A DNA stretch of 64,000 bases from CALLMM01 sp964429855 (GCA_964429855.1 CAYSDM010000002.1:1-64000), one strand, 5' to 3'. Positions 17,842 through 26,564 are shown, numbered from the stretch's first letter. The notes: a model not told the origin generated them from the sequence alone. Numbers and translations are program-made.

Positions 17842-17898
17842 CAAATCTTTCTGTTTTTGCTAGTCTTATGGGAGAGAGTTGACGCGACGCCGGAATCG

Positions 17899-18540
17899 TC
17901 AGGATGGATTCTGCTTTCGCCAGGCGCGCAGCCGCTCCAGTTCCAGAGCAACCATCGTGGAAGCCACGTCCGCGCTGCTGGCGACCCGGTCAATGACCCG
18001 GGCAAGCTGCCGCTCGATGAACTCATCGGGGTCTTGCGGATAGAGAGCCTCCATCGCGTCGCAGATGACATAGAGCATCTCGCTCATGTAGCGCGCTTTG
18101 CCCTGCGGAAGCTGTCGAAAAGGGGCATTGGAGTAGGCGCGGGCGACATAGTCGTAGAGGGCATCCCAGGACTGGGCGGTCGCCTGTTCGCGGTCTCGAC
18201 GCTCATAGGAGGCTTCGCGCATCGCCGCTGCCCGGGCTTCGCGCCGCTTGGTGTTCTCCCAGTCGGCGAGGGTCTCTCCCTCGATTATTCGCATTTTCAG
18301 GGGGCGTCCGGCATGTTCCGAAAGCGCGCGCTCGATGGCGTTGCGGTGTTCAGACACATTGAGATGTCCCGCAAGGTTGAAGATACGCGAACTCAAACCG
18401 ATAATCATGGTGTCGTTCTCTATGGTAACGGCGATCGTCTGTTCCATCGCCTCCCACAGCGAGCGATGATTGACGCGATGTTTCACCGTATCAACGGTCT
18501 TCGCCCAGATTTCGGGCGCAGGCAGATTGGCAGCAGTCAT
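17899..18540 (-). CDS. DnaA domain I-like protein, function unknown
   Basis: A 213-residue protein. Residues about 8-90 follow the pattern of the DnaA N-terminal domain: a leading EIWAKTVDTVK helix, a beta-rich core (QTIAVTIENDTMIIGLSS), a NLAGHLNVSEHRNAIERAL helix and a closing strand LKMRIIEG. The rest (about 95-213) is helical and charged (TKRREARAAAMREASYERR), with no AAA+ or DNA-binding domain. DnaA domain I mediates oligomerisation and binds DnaB or regulators. ATG 18540 has GGAG nine bases upstream and a strong promoter at 18578-18606. The similarity is by pattern, so treat as inference. Confidence 0.55.
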   Translation of the reverse strand: MTAANLPAPEIWAKTVDTVKHRVNHRSLWEAMEQTIAVTIENDTMIIGLSSRIFNLAGHLNVSEHRNAIERALSEHAGRPLKMRIIEGETLADWENTKRREARAAAMREASYERRDREQATAQSWDALYDYVARAYSNAPFRQLPQGKARYMSEMLYVICDAMEALYPQDPDEFIERQLARVIDRVASSADVASTMVALELERLRAWRKQNPS

Positions 18541-18577
18541 AACGACATTCTCCGTTCGCAAAGCGTTCTGGATGAGG

Positions 18578-18606
18578 ATTATACTGCCGCCATCGTCGGA
18601 AGTCAA
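18578..18606 (-). promoter_or_regulatory. sigma70 promoter for the DnaA-domain-like gene
   Basis: On the minus strand TTGACT (18606-18601), 17-base spacer, TATAAT (18583-18578), placing the start of transcription about 30 bases before ATG 18540. Confidence 0.8.
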
Positions 18607-18668
18607 TACGAACGCAGCCGGGAACCATGAGGGTTCCCTTGAACCTGTGCAGGGAGGAGTATACATCC

Positions 18669-19970
18669 ATGCGCCTATTCGTTGTAGGCTTTGTCGTGGC
18701 ATCTCTGCTGGCTTGCCTTGGAGTGAGCAAGGCGGTCGCGCAGCAGCCGCAGGGGGGAGGTCGCGCCGATATTCCCCTGATAGCAATCGGAGGAAGCGAG
18801 GACTTTGACCCCAATCAGCCCATCAAGCCGGGATTTCAGGTCTCCATCGCAGTTACCTCAGCAGGCGGAGTCCCCGAACAGGATCTGACGGGCGTCTTTC
18901 CGGTTGACACCACCGGCAGCGTTCAGTTGAAACTGGTCGGTCTGTTGCAGCTTCGCGGGCTGACGCCGACACAGGCTTCCGATAAGATCGCCGTGCAGCT
19001 TCGCCCCTATCTGCGAGAACCGAAAGTCGTCGTGACGATTGTCTCCGTGCCAAAGCCCGTCGTCTTCCTGAGCGGCGCGGTGTCTCGCCCCGGAGCCGTC
19101 CCTGTCAACGACAATACCACGCTGGCGGAACTGCTGACGATCGTTGGCTTTACCGACAATGCCGATCTGAGCCGCGTGCGTATCACCCGCCGGACAGACA
19201 AAGAGAATCGCACCATCAAAGAGTATAACTTCATTCGCTGGCTCAAACCGGCCCCCAACGAGGGAGCGGATGAGTCCAACAATCCGGTTCTCGCCGACAA
19301 AGACTTTATTTTTGTCCCGCTGAAGGTTCTGCCGGGAACCGGCAGCATCACCGTTGAAGGCGATGTGCTGCGTCCGGGAGTTGTGCCGATGCGTCAGGGC
19401 AACTCGCTGCTGCTGCGCGAAGCGTTGTCGCTGGCAGGCGGCCCCTCGCCGACCGCCGACCGCCGTCAGGTCTCGATTCGCCGCGCAGGCGCCGAGCGTC
19501 CCATCGTGGTGGACTACGATAAGATGGAGTCCAACGATCCGGCGCACAACATCCCCGTCCAGACGGATGATATCGTCTATGTGCAGCGTCTGGGCACGGA
19601 TCAGTATATCAACCTGAACGGCGCATTCGTTCGCCCCGGAAAACTCGCCTACGCCAAGCCGATCACGCTGACTCAGGCGATTGCCGAAGCGGGCGGATTC
19701 GCCCCCACCGCCAAGTTGAAGAAGGGGCGCGTCTTCCGTCATGTCGGCGGGGCAGATCCGACCAAGACGCAGATATACGCCTTCGACTACATCAAGATTC
19801 GCGACAACCGGCAGCCGGATATTCTGCTAGAGCCGGGCGACACCATCGAAGTGCAGATCGGCGACGCGCCGCGTCCGCCGCTGGAGCCGCTGCAGGTCGC
19901 GCAAAGCCTCCTGAGCATCGCGCTGATCCTGGATCGGCTGTTGAGCGGCAACTCCAGTCGCGGCTTCTAG
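18669..19970 (+). CDS. polysaccharide export protein with SLBB domains (Wza-like)
   Basis: A 433-residue envelope protein for capsule or exopolysaccharide export. A signal sequence (1-24, KAVAQQ) contains SLLAC16, which could also be a weak lipobox. Residues about 45-125 form the polysaccharide export domain (IKPGFQVSIAV, LKLVGLLQLRGLTPTQA, LREPKVVVTI), followed by three SLBB-type units starting near VFLSGAVSRPG, ITVEGDVLRPG and INLNGAFVRPG. ATG 18669 has GGGAGGAG upstream. No glycosyltransferase or polymerase gene adjoins it, so it is a stand-alone exporter component here. The final helix resembles the Wza C-terminus only loosely. Confidence 0.85.
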   Translation: MRLFVVGFVVASLLACLGVSKAVAQQPQGGGRADIPLIAIGGSEDFDPNQPIKPGFQVSIAVTSAGGVPEQDLTGVFPVDTTGSVQLKLVGLLQLRGLTPTQASDKIAVQLRPYLREPKVVVTIVSVPKPVVFLSGAVSRPGAVPVNDNTTLAELLTIVGFTDNADLSRVRITRRTDKENRTIKEYNFIRWLKPAPNEGADESNNPVLADKDFIFVPLKVLPGTGSITVEGDVLRPGVVPMRQGNSLLLREALSLAGGPSPTADRRQVSIRRAGAERPIVVDYDKMESNDPAHNIPVQTDDIVYVQRLGTDQYINLNGAFVRPGKLAYAKPITLTQAIAEAGGFAPTAKLKKGRVFRHVGGADPTKTQIYAFDYIKIRDNRQPDILLEPGDTIEVQIGDAPRPPLEPLQVAQSLLSIALILDRLLSGNSSRGF

Positions 19971-19996
19971 TACGTCGTCAAGATAGTCTGGATAGA

Positions 19997-20105
19997 TGTC
20001 ATTCTGAGCGAAGCGCAACCCGGCTGTCATTCTGAGCGAAGCGAAGGATCTGAAGATGTCTCGCTGCGCTCGACATGACAGGGTTTCGCTGCGCTCGACA
20101 TGACA
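19997..20105. repeat. dispersed 'GTCATTCTGAGCGAAGCG' repeat element
   Basis: Two direct copies of TGTCATTCTGAGCGAAGCG (19997-20015, 20025-20043) are followed by two copies of an inverted form, TCGCTGCGCTCGACATGACA (20061-20080, 20086-20105). The whole can fold into an imperfect cruciform or hairpin. Sequences of this kind are known as dispersed non-coding repeats in several bacterial phyla. It lies between two genes, with no coding potential. Confidence 0.75.
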
Positions 20106-20160
20106 GCAATGCTATGCGACCGTTCTACCATGAAGGAGAACTAGCCCAGTCCTTCATATA

Positions 20161-20195
20161 AGCAAAAACGGCAGGGAGCGCGCGCTCCCTGCCGT
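20161..20195 (-). terminator. terminator of the DUF1501 operon
   Basis: A perfect 30-base palindrome (arms 20166-20180 and 20181-20195) is followed on the minus strand by TTTTTGC, 20 bases after the DUF1501 gene's stop. Confidence 0.85.
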
Positions 20196-20218
20196 TCTCG
20201 TTTCAAATGCATGGCGAA

Positions 20219-21694
20219 TCACGCCAGCAGTTTCTTCACCACATTGCCGTATACATCGGTCAGGCGGAACAGACGCCCCTGGAACTTGTAGACCAGACGG
20301 GTATGATCTATCCCCAGCAGGTGCAGCATCGTGGCGTGCAGGTCATGTACATCCACCGGGTCTTCGACGACGTTATAGCCCAGTTCATCGGTCTTCCCCA
20401 GCGCGATTCCGGGCTTGATTCCGCCTCCCGCCATCCAGATGCTGAAGGCGCGCGGATGGTGATCGCGCCCCGGAAACTTCGAGCCGTCGCGTCCCTCGTT
20501 CATCGGAGTGCGCCCGAACTCTCCTCCCCAGATGACCAGCGTCTCGTCGAGCATCCCCCGCTGCTTGAGGTCCATAATGAGCGCCGCCGCTCCCTGATCG
20601 GTCTCGCGGCACAGGCGCGGCAACCCGTTCATCAGGTCGTTATACTGCGATTCGCCGTGATGATCCCACCCGCGATGATAGAGCTGTACAAACCGCACTC
20701 CCCGCTCCACCAGACGCCTTGCCAGAAGACAGTTGTTGCCGAAGGTCGCCTTTCCCGGCGCCGTGCCGTAGAGCTTATGCACCGCCTCCGGCTCTTTGCG
20801 AATATCCATCAGTTCCGGCACACTGGTCTGCATACGGTAAGCCAGTTCATATGAGGCGATGCGTGTGGCGATCTCCGGGTCGCCGACCAGCCGGAATCGC
20901 TCCTGATTCAGATCGCGCAGCGCATCCAGCGATTCCCGGCGCGCCTCGCGACTCATGCCGGGCGGGTCGGAGACGAACAGTACCGGGTCGCCTTTGGAAC
21001 GAAACTCCACGCCCTGATAGACCGTCGGCAGAAAACCGCTTCCCCAGCAGGTCTTGCCGCCGTCCGGGTTATTGATGCCGGAGAGCAGCACCACAAAGCC
21101 CGGCAGATCGCGGTTTTCGCTTCCCAATCCATAGGTCAGCCAGGCTCCCATGCTCGGACGCCCCGGAAGCTGGTGACCACAGTTCATGAATATCTGCGCC
21201 GGAGCATGATTGAACTGCTCCGTCTTCATCGAGCGCACAATCGCGATCTCATCCGCAATCTTCGTCAGCCAGGGAAAGAGGCTGGATATCTCCTGCCCTG
21301 ACTTTCCATGTCTGGCAAAGGAGTGCGGCGATCCGAGCAGTTTCGGCGTCCCCTTGATGAAGGCGAAACGCTCTCCCTTGACGATCTCGTCCGGGATCGG
21401 CTGCCCGTCGTACTGGTTGAGTTTTGGCTTATAATCGAAAAGGTCTACCTGCGAAGGCGCGCCTGCCATAAAGAGAAAGATGACGCTTTTCGCCTTTGGC
21501 GCGAAGTGATGTCGCTTCGGCGACATGGGGTTGAGTCGATTCGTGGTCGGCTGCTGCGCGGAAGAGGCGATCAGCCCCTCCTCCTGCAGCAGCGAAGCCA
21601 GAGCCATCGTTCCGATGCCGTAGCCTGCCCGCTGGAAGAAGTGGCGGCGCGTGATCGCCCTCAGAGTCTCCGGGTTTTTCTCGAACGATTCCAT
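20219..21694 (-). CDS. DUF1501 protein with Tat-type leader
   Basis: A 491-residue exported protein of the DUF1501 (sulfatase-like fold) family. The leader TRRHFFQRAGYGIGTMALASLL is of twin-arginine type. Family motifs are clear: VIFLFMAGAPSQVDLFDYKP near residue 70, FNHAPAQIFMNCGHQLPGRPS near 165, GWDHHGESQYN near 335 and VIWGGEFGRTPMNEGRDGSKFPGRDHHP near 385. DUF1501 proteins almost always pair with a DUF1549/DUF1553 protein, as here (4-base gap upstream). Their biochemical role is not established; linkage suggests handling of large polymers in the envelope. Confidence 0.87.
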   Translation of the reverse strand: MESFEKNPETLRAITRRHFFQRAGYGIGTMALASLLQEEGLIASSAQQPTTNRLNPMSPKRHHFAPKAKSVIFLFMAGAPSQVDLFDYKPKLNQYDGQPIPDEIVKGERFAFIKGTPKLLGSPHSFARHGKSGQEISSLFPWLTKIADEIAIVRSMKTEQFNHAPAQIFMNCGHQLPGRPSMGAWLTYGLGSENRDLPGFVVLLSGINNPDGGKTCWGSGFLPTVYQGVEFRSKGDPVLFVSDPPGMSREARRESLDALRDLNQERFRLVGDPEIATRIASYELAYRMQTSVPELMDIRKEPEAVHKLYGTAPGKATFGNNCLLARRLVERGVRFVQLYHRGWDHHGESQYNDLMNGLPRLCRETDQGAAALIMDLKQRGMLDETLVIWGGEFGRTPMNEGRDGSKFPGRDHHPRAFSIWMAGGGIKPGIALGKTDELGYNVVEDPVDVHDLHATMLHLLGIDHTRLVYKFQGRLFRLTDVYGNVVKKLLA

Positions 21695-21698
21695 TCCG

Positions 21699-24101
21699 CT
21701 ACTCCTTTGTCATCGTCTCATCGAGATTGAGAATCACGCTGGCAACCACCTTCAGAGCCGCCAGTTCGGGATTCTCCGGCTTTTCGGCTTCCGCGCCGAG
21801 AAGCGCTTGCGCCGCCTTCGGATCGGCCTGATAGCGGCGAAGCTGCTGTTGATAGAGCCTCTCCAACCGGGAAAGCTCCGTCGGGGTCGGGCGGCGCGCT
21901 AGACAGCACTGGAACCCATAGGCGATCTGTTCGTTGACAGCGGAGCCGCCTTCCTTGCGCATTCGCAGCGCCAGACCGTGCGCGGCATCCAGATAGCCCG
22001 GATCGTTGAGCAGGGTCAACGCCTGCAGGGGCGTGTTGGTGCGAACCCGGCGCGTGGTGCAGTACTCCCGGCTGGTTGCGTCAAAGGTCATAAATGCCGG
22101 ATAGGGGGAGGTGCGCCGCCAGAAGGTATAGAGACCGCGACGGTAGCGATCCTCGCCTTCGCTGAGCGCCCATCGGTCGCCGCTGTAGGGTACGTCCCAC
22201 ACTCCCTCCGGCTGATAGGGAAAGACGCTCGGACCGCCGATCTTCCGGCTGAGAAGTCCGCTCGCCGTCAGCGCGCTGTCGCGGATCATCTCCGCCTCCA
22301 GACGAAAACGCGGTCCCCTCGCCAGCAGGCGATTCTCCGGGTCACGCTCCAGAAGAAGGGGCGTCACCCGCGAAGACTGCCGGTAGGTCGCCGAGGCGAC
22401 AATCAAACGATGAAGCGTCTTCAGACTCCAGGGACGCGCCTGCGGTCTGTTCATGGACGGCTCCATAAACTCCACCGCGAGCCAGTCGAGCAGATCAGGA
22501 TGGGTCGGCGGGCGTCCCTGCGTGCCAAAGTCGTCGGTCGTCTCCACCAGTCCTCTCCCAAAAAACTGCTCCCAGGCGCGATTGACGGCGACTCGCGCCG
22601 TCAGCGGATGATCACGGCTCGTCAGCCAGTAAGCCAGCCCCAGACGGTTCACCGGTCGGTCTTTCGGAAAGGCGTTCAGCGCCGCAGGGGTTCCGGCGAT
22701 CATCTTCTCGCCCCGACTCAAAAACGCGCCTTTGATGCGGTAGTAGGTGGAGGGAGGAGCGTTGCCCGGCTTCTCCTGCATCACCAGCGTGGTCGGCGGC
22801 TGAATGGCGGCAAGCTCCTTCCGAACCTGCGCCAGACGGTCTGTCGACTCTCTGTCCTGCGCGTTCGCCTTGATCTTTTGATCCAGCGCAGCCGCCTCCT
22901 GCTGCAGGTCGGCGCGCCGCTTTGCCTGTTCCGGCGAGATCTGTTCCAGAGTCGGTTCGTCGCTGTTATCGAAGAAGGCAAAGAAGCGGTAGTACTCCTC
23001 CTGCGAGAAGGGATCGTACTTGTGATCGTGGCACTGCGCGCAGGCGAGCGTCGTCCCCATCCAGACCGATCCGGTCGTCGCTACCCGATCCACGATGGTC
23101 AGCCAGCGCTGCTCCTCGCGATCAACGCCCCCTTCCTCATTCAGCATGGTATTGCGATGAAAGCCGGTCGCGATCTTCTGCCCCTCCGTCGCGCCGGGCA
23201 GCATATCTCCGGCAATCTGCTCGATGGTGAACTGATCGTAGGGCATATCGCGGTTGAGCGCCTCGATCACCCAGTCGCGATAGAGCCAGATGGAGCGTCG
23301 CCCGTCCTTTTCATAACCATTGGTGTCGGCATAGCGCGCCAGATCGAGCCAGGGACGCGCCCACCGCTCGCCATAGTGCGGAGAAGCCAGCAGCCGATCC
23401 ACCACCTTCTCGTAGGCATCGGGCGACCGATCCTTCAGGAAGGCGTCCACCTCTTGCGGAGAAGGCAGCAGACCGATCAGGTCGAGGTAGACGCGCCGGA
23501 TCAGCGTCGCTCTATCCGCCGCGGGCGAGGGAGTCAGTTTCGCTTTCTCCAGCCGCGCCAGCACAAACCGGTCTATGGGGTTGCGCACCCACGCGGCGTT
23601 TTTGACCTTCGGCAGCGGGGGTCGCGCTGGCTTGACATAAGCCCAGTGCTTACGCGCCGTCACATTCTCCCGCCACTCCGCGCCTTCCTGTATCCATCGC
23701 CGGATCAGCGTGGTCTGCCGACTATCAAGCGGCGCGAAGCCCATCGGCATGCGGGGCTTGCCGCCTTCGCCGAGAATCCGCTGCAACAGCAGGCTCTCCT
23801 TTGCCTTGCCGGGCAGAATGGATCTCCCGCTCACGCCGCCCTTGAACGCCGCAGCCTTTGTATCCAGCCTCAGCCCGCCCATCTGCTGTTCGGGGCCATG
23901 ACAGGGGTAGCAGGAGGCCTTCAGAACAGGCTGCACATCGTGGACGAAGTCCACTTTCGCGGGTTTCGCAGGCGCGGGGCGAGTCGGCTTCTGCCGCGAT
24001 GACTGAGCATTGGCGGCGAATAACAGGCTGCCGGTCAACAGCAGCGCAGTCATCCAGATCAAATATGGAAGAGAAGCGTATCGTAGTCGCATAGGCGCCA
24101 T
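21699..24101 (-). CDS. secreted c-type cytochrome-like DUF1549/DUF1553 protein
   Basis: An 800-residue exported protein. After a signal peptide (ending near AANAQS), residues about 45-130 form a planctomycete-type cytochrome c domain with the haem motif CYPCH, preceded by VDFVHDVQPVLKASC. The DUF1549 part (about 175-390) contains PIDRFVLARLEKAKL and LDLARYADTNGYEKDGRR; the DUF1553 part (about 500-750) contains NRLGLAYWLTSRDHPLTARVAVNR and FDATSREYC. Met at 24101 has CGGAG close upstream; 24122 and 24092 are alternatives. It is translated together with the DUF1501 gene from the promoter at 24138-24166. Confidence 0.85.
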   Translation of the reverse strand: MAPMRLRYASLPYLIWMTALLLTGSLLFAANAQSSRQKPTRPAPAKPAKVDFVHDVQPVLKASCYPCHGPEQQMGGLRLDTKAAAFKGGVSGRSILPGKAKESLLLQRILGEGGKPRMPMGFAPLDSRQTTLIRRWIQEGAEWRENVTARKHWAYVKPARPPLPKVKNAAWVRNPIDRFVLARLEKAKLTPSPAADRATLIRRVYLDLIGLLPSPQEVDAFLKDRSPDAYEKVVDRLLASPHYGERWARPWLDLARYADTNGYEKDGRRSIWLYRDWVIEALNRDMPYDQFTIEQIAGDMLPGATEGQKIATGFHRNTMLNEEGGVDREEQRWLTIVDRVATTGSVWMGTTLACAQCHDHKYDPFSQEEYYRFFAFFDNSDEPTLEQISPEQAKRRADLQQEAAALDQKIKANAQDRESTDRLAQVRKELAAIQPPTTLVMQEKPGNAPPSTYYRIKGAFLSRGEKMIAGTPAALNAFPKDRPVNRLGLAYWLTSRDHPLTARVAVNRAWEQFFGRGLVETTDDFGTQGRPPTHPDLLDWLAVEFMEPSMNRPQARPWSLKTLHRLIVASATYRQSSRVTPLLLERDPENRLLARGPRFRLEAEMIRDSALTASGLLSRKIGGPSVFPYQPEGVWDVPYSGDRWALSEGEDRYRRGLYTFWRRTSPYPAFMTFDATSREYCTTRRVRTNTPLQALTLLNDPGYLDAAHGLALRMRKEGGSAVNEQIAYGFQCCLARRPTPTELSRLERLYQQQLRRYQADPKAAQALLGAEAEKPENPELAALKVVASVILNLDETMTKE

Positions 24102-24137
24102 ATATCTCCGTTGGACAATCATGAGAGAGGATATCCT

Positions 24138-24166
24138 ATTATCCGATTTTTAGCGTCGAAATGCAA
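24138..24166 (-). promoter_or_regulatory. promoter for the DUF1549/DUF1553-DUF1501 operon
   Basis: On the minus strand TTGCAT (24166-24161) and GATAAT (24143-24138) have a 17-base spacer, about 37 bases before the start at 24101. Confidence 0.6.
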
Positions 24167-24306
24167 CTCCCCGCAAGTACACGCCTCTGCACCGACATCG
24201 CGAAAGCGACCCCCTGAACATTTCGCAAAAAACTGCGTCCCGGACGCAAGAAATAGGCTGCAGGACGGCAAACATTATCACAACCACTCTTTATGAGGCA
24301 ACGGCG

Positions 24307-25302
24307 ATGTGGATCACAATTGTGGGAGCAATAACGATGCTGACACCTGCTGAGGTGAAGATCACCCTTGCAGAGCCGCCGCGACGGATCGTAACGGATG
24401 CAGGCGCAGGCGGCTATCAGGCTTTCCCCGATATCTGCCGCCTCAAAAACGGCGACCTGCTCTGCGTCTTCTACGCGGGGTACGGGCATATTTCACACCC
24501 TTCCGAGAAGCTGCCCGACGGAGGCCGTATCTGCGCCGTCCGCTCCACTGATGACGGACAGACCTGGAGCGCCCCCCGGGTTGTCGCGGACACGCCGGAC
24601 GATGACCGCGATCCCTCCGTGATGTGCCTTCCCGACGGCACGCTGCTGTGCAACTTCTTCACCTATGACCGCAATACCGCCTGCGATACCTGTCTGGTGC
24701 GCTCGAAAGATGGCGGAAAGACCTGGAGCGCGCCGGAGGTAATCCTGCCGGGCTTCGCCACCTCCACCGCGATTCGCCGTCTCCGTTCCGGCAGGCTGAT
24801 TCTGCCGGTCTATACAGTAGACGGCAACGGCAAACGCGCCTACGCCGCCGTCAGCCTGTCGGATGATCGGGGCAAGACGTGGAGCGCGCCGCGCCCGATT
24901 GGCCTCAAAGCCGGGAAGACGCTGGATGAGACTGATATCTTCGAGCGCAAAGACGGCACGCTGCTTGCGGTCATGCGCGAGGTGATGTGCGGCGCGGAGT
25001 CGAAGGACGGCGGCAAAACCTGGGGAGCGGTCTATGAACTCGGCTTCCCCGGTCACTGTCCCTGCCTGCTTCAAACGCCCGACGGCGTTCTGCTGATGGC
25101 GCATCGTCTTCCAGACACGTCGCTGCACTACAGCACGGACGAGGGGCGCACATGGCGAGGCCCGGTTCTGCTGGATAAGGTGATTGGAGCCTATCCGAGC
25201 ATGGTGATGCTTCGGGATGGTCGCGTTCTCTGTGTCTACTACGAAGAGGGCGAGCGTTCGACGATCCGGGCGTTGACGCTGCGCGTCGAACGCATTGAAT
25301 AG
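24307..25302 (+). CDS. sialidase-like beta-propeller enzyme (BNR/Asp-box repeats)
   Basis: A 331-residue six-bladed-propeller-type protein. Five Asp boxes (S-x-D-x-G-x-T-W) are visible: STDDGQTW, SKDGGKTW, SDDRGKTW, SKDGGKTW and STDEGRTW. The N-terminal PRRIV-type arginine and DRDPSV region fit exo-sialidase folds, but the Arg triad cannot be confirmed by eye, so a different glycosidase or a non-catalytic propeller is possible. No signal peptide is seen. ATG 24307 (GAGG eight bases upstream) and ATG 24337 (GGGAG upstream) are both plausible starts. It is followed after nine bases by the HPS/KGPDC-like gene, suggesting a shared pathway. Confidence 0.75.
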   Translation: MWITIVGAITMLTPAEVKITLAEPPRRIVTDAGAGGYQAFPDICRLKNGDLLCVFYAGYGHISHPSEKLPDGGRICAVRSTDDGQTWSAPRVVADTPDDDRDPSVMCLPDGTLLCNFFTYDRNTACDTCLVRSKDGGKTWSAPEVILPGFATSTAIRRLRSGRLILPVYTVDGNGKRAYAAVSLSDDRGKTWSAPRPIGLKAGKTLDETDIFERKDGTLLAVMREVMCGAESKDGGKTWGAVYELGFPGHCPCLLQTPDGVLLMAHRLPDTSLHYSTDEGRTWRGPVLLDKVIGAYPSMVMLRDGRVLCVYYEEGERSTIRALTLRVERIE

Positions 25303-25311
25303 GGAGAGAAG

Positions 25312-25983
25312 ATGCCGAAACTGAAGATTACGCCTCCCGTCGTGCAGGTGGCGATTGATGTGTTGACCATAGACGAGGCGTTGCGGATCGCGGAGGCGGC
25401 GGTTCGCGCCGGAGTGGACTGGCTGGAGGCGGGAACGCCCCTGATCACTTTCGCGGGAACCTCCTGCATTGGCGCGCTGTCCAAGGGGTTTCCGCAGATG
25501 CCGATTCTGGCGGACTATAAGGCGATGGACGGCGTGCGCAAATATGTGCTGGAGACGGCAAAGCAGGGCGGTCATATCGCCACGGTCTGCGCGGTCGCCA
25601 GCGACGCCAGCATCCGAACCGCAGTACAGGCAGGAGAGGATGCCCGGATCGCGATTATCAGCGACCTGTATGCCGCGCCGGATGTGCCGGGGCGCGCGGC
25701 GGAAGTCGAGGCGCTGGGTGTGGACTCTCTCTACGTCCACTGGGGAGCCGATCAGCGCGCCGCCAATCCCGATCATGATCCGCAGACGGATCTGCGTCCG
25801 GTCATCGAGCGCGTGCGCGTGCCGGTCGGCGTGGCGACGTTCAGCGTGGAGGACGGGATTCGTGCCTTCCGGCAGGGAGCCGCTATCGCCGTCATCGGCG
25901 TGCCGCTCATACAGGAGGCGGATGTCGAAGGCGCGTTGCGCGACTATGTGGAGCGCGCCAAAGCTGCCTATCAACCCATTTGA
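25312..25983 (+). CDS. orotidine-phosphate-decarboxylase-superfamily enzyme (HPS/KGPDC-like)
   Basis: A 223-residue TIM barrel of the OMP decarboxylase superfamily, closest in pattern to 3-hexulose-6-phosphate synthase and 3-keto-L-gulonate-6-phosphate decarboxylase. The catalytic D-x-K-x-x-D motif appears as LADYKAMD near residues 66-72; the first strand is VQVAIDVLTIDEAL and the phosphate site may be GVATFSVEDG and VIGVPLI. GGGAGAG precedes ATG 25312. Coupled to the sialidase-like gene, it could act on a released sugar after phosphorylation, although no kinase is nearby. The exact reaction is undetermined. Confidence 0.75.
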   Translation: MPKLKITPPVVQVAIDVLTIDEALRIAEAAVRAGVDWLEAGTPLITFAGTSCIGALSKGFPQMPILADYKAMDGVRKYVLETAKQGGHIATVCAVASDASIRTAVQAGEDARIAIISDLYAAPDVPGRAAEVEALGVDSLYVHWGADQRAANPDHDPQTDLRPVIERVRVPVGVATFSVEDGIRAFRQGAAIAVIGVPLIQEADVEGALRDYVERAKAAYQPI

Positions 25984-26124
25984 GGTATCCGGTGTGCCCT
26001 TGCGCCGACGCCTGCGCCGCCCGTCAGAAATGGGGAATCGTCTATCCGGGCGATATGGAGAGAGCCGTTCGCCGCCACCGACGGTGAGGGGAGCGCTCGC
26101 CGTCCATCCATAGGTTGGCAGGGC

Positions 26125-26499
26125 TTACGCGACGATCACCGCCACGTCCATCACCTGCAGGCGGCGCGCCGTCAGACGCCCGTGCGTCCCGCGCAGCGGC
26201 TCCAGCGTCGTCTCCAGGAGATCGCCTCGCTCCTGCAGCGTTAAGCCGCCGATCATGTTTTCGGGGTCAATTCCGCTGAGGCTTAGCTCCGAGACCTCAT
26301 GCCAGCGCAGGGTGACGTTGACATGCTCATCGGGATTCTTTTCCGACCACTCGGTCAAGCGCAGCCCAATGGTAACGGTGGGACCGCTGCGGTCCATGCG
26401 CAGATACAGGATTTGCGCGTTGTGAAACCGGGGCCAGGCTCCGCACAGACCGGTCAGCTTGCGCGCTCCCTCGATGCGCGCCAGGACACTCTCATCCAT
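26125..26499 (-). CDS. Imm50-like small protein (candidate immunity family)
   Basis: A 124-residue cytoplasmic protein that follows the Imm50 pattern: IEGARKLTGLCGAWPRFHNA with the W-P-x-F-H core near residue 25, ILYLRMDRSGPTVTIGLRL, NVTLRWHEVSELSLSGID and a terminal beta part. Imm50 members occur as immunity proteins in polymorphic toxin loci and also alone. No toxin gene adjoins it; it is the third gene of a leftward unit after the D-cysteine desulfhydrase-like gene (65-base gap). ATG 26499 follows a GGGGAGAGAGGA stretch. Family similarity is by eye; function as an immunity protein is not implied by context. Confidence 0.55.
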   Translation of the reverse strand: MDESVLARIEGARKLTGLCGAWPRFHNAQILYLRMDRSGPTVTIGLRLTEWSEKNPDEHVNVTLRWHEVSELSLSGIDPENMIGGLTLQERGDLLETTLEPLRGTHGRLTARRLQVMDVAVIVA

Positions 26500-26564
26500 T
26501 CCTCTCTCCCCTTCCCCGATACAGAATACCTGCCGCAGACGGTACAGCCGGCAGCGGGTCCATG

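Noticed and set aside
21978..24002. 674-codon rightward frame opposite the DUF1549 gene
   Set aside because: Its product is Arg/Gln/His-rich low-information sequence, typical of an antisense frame; the leftward gene has haem and family motifs.
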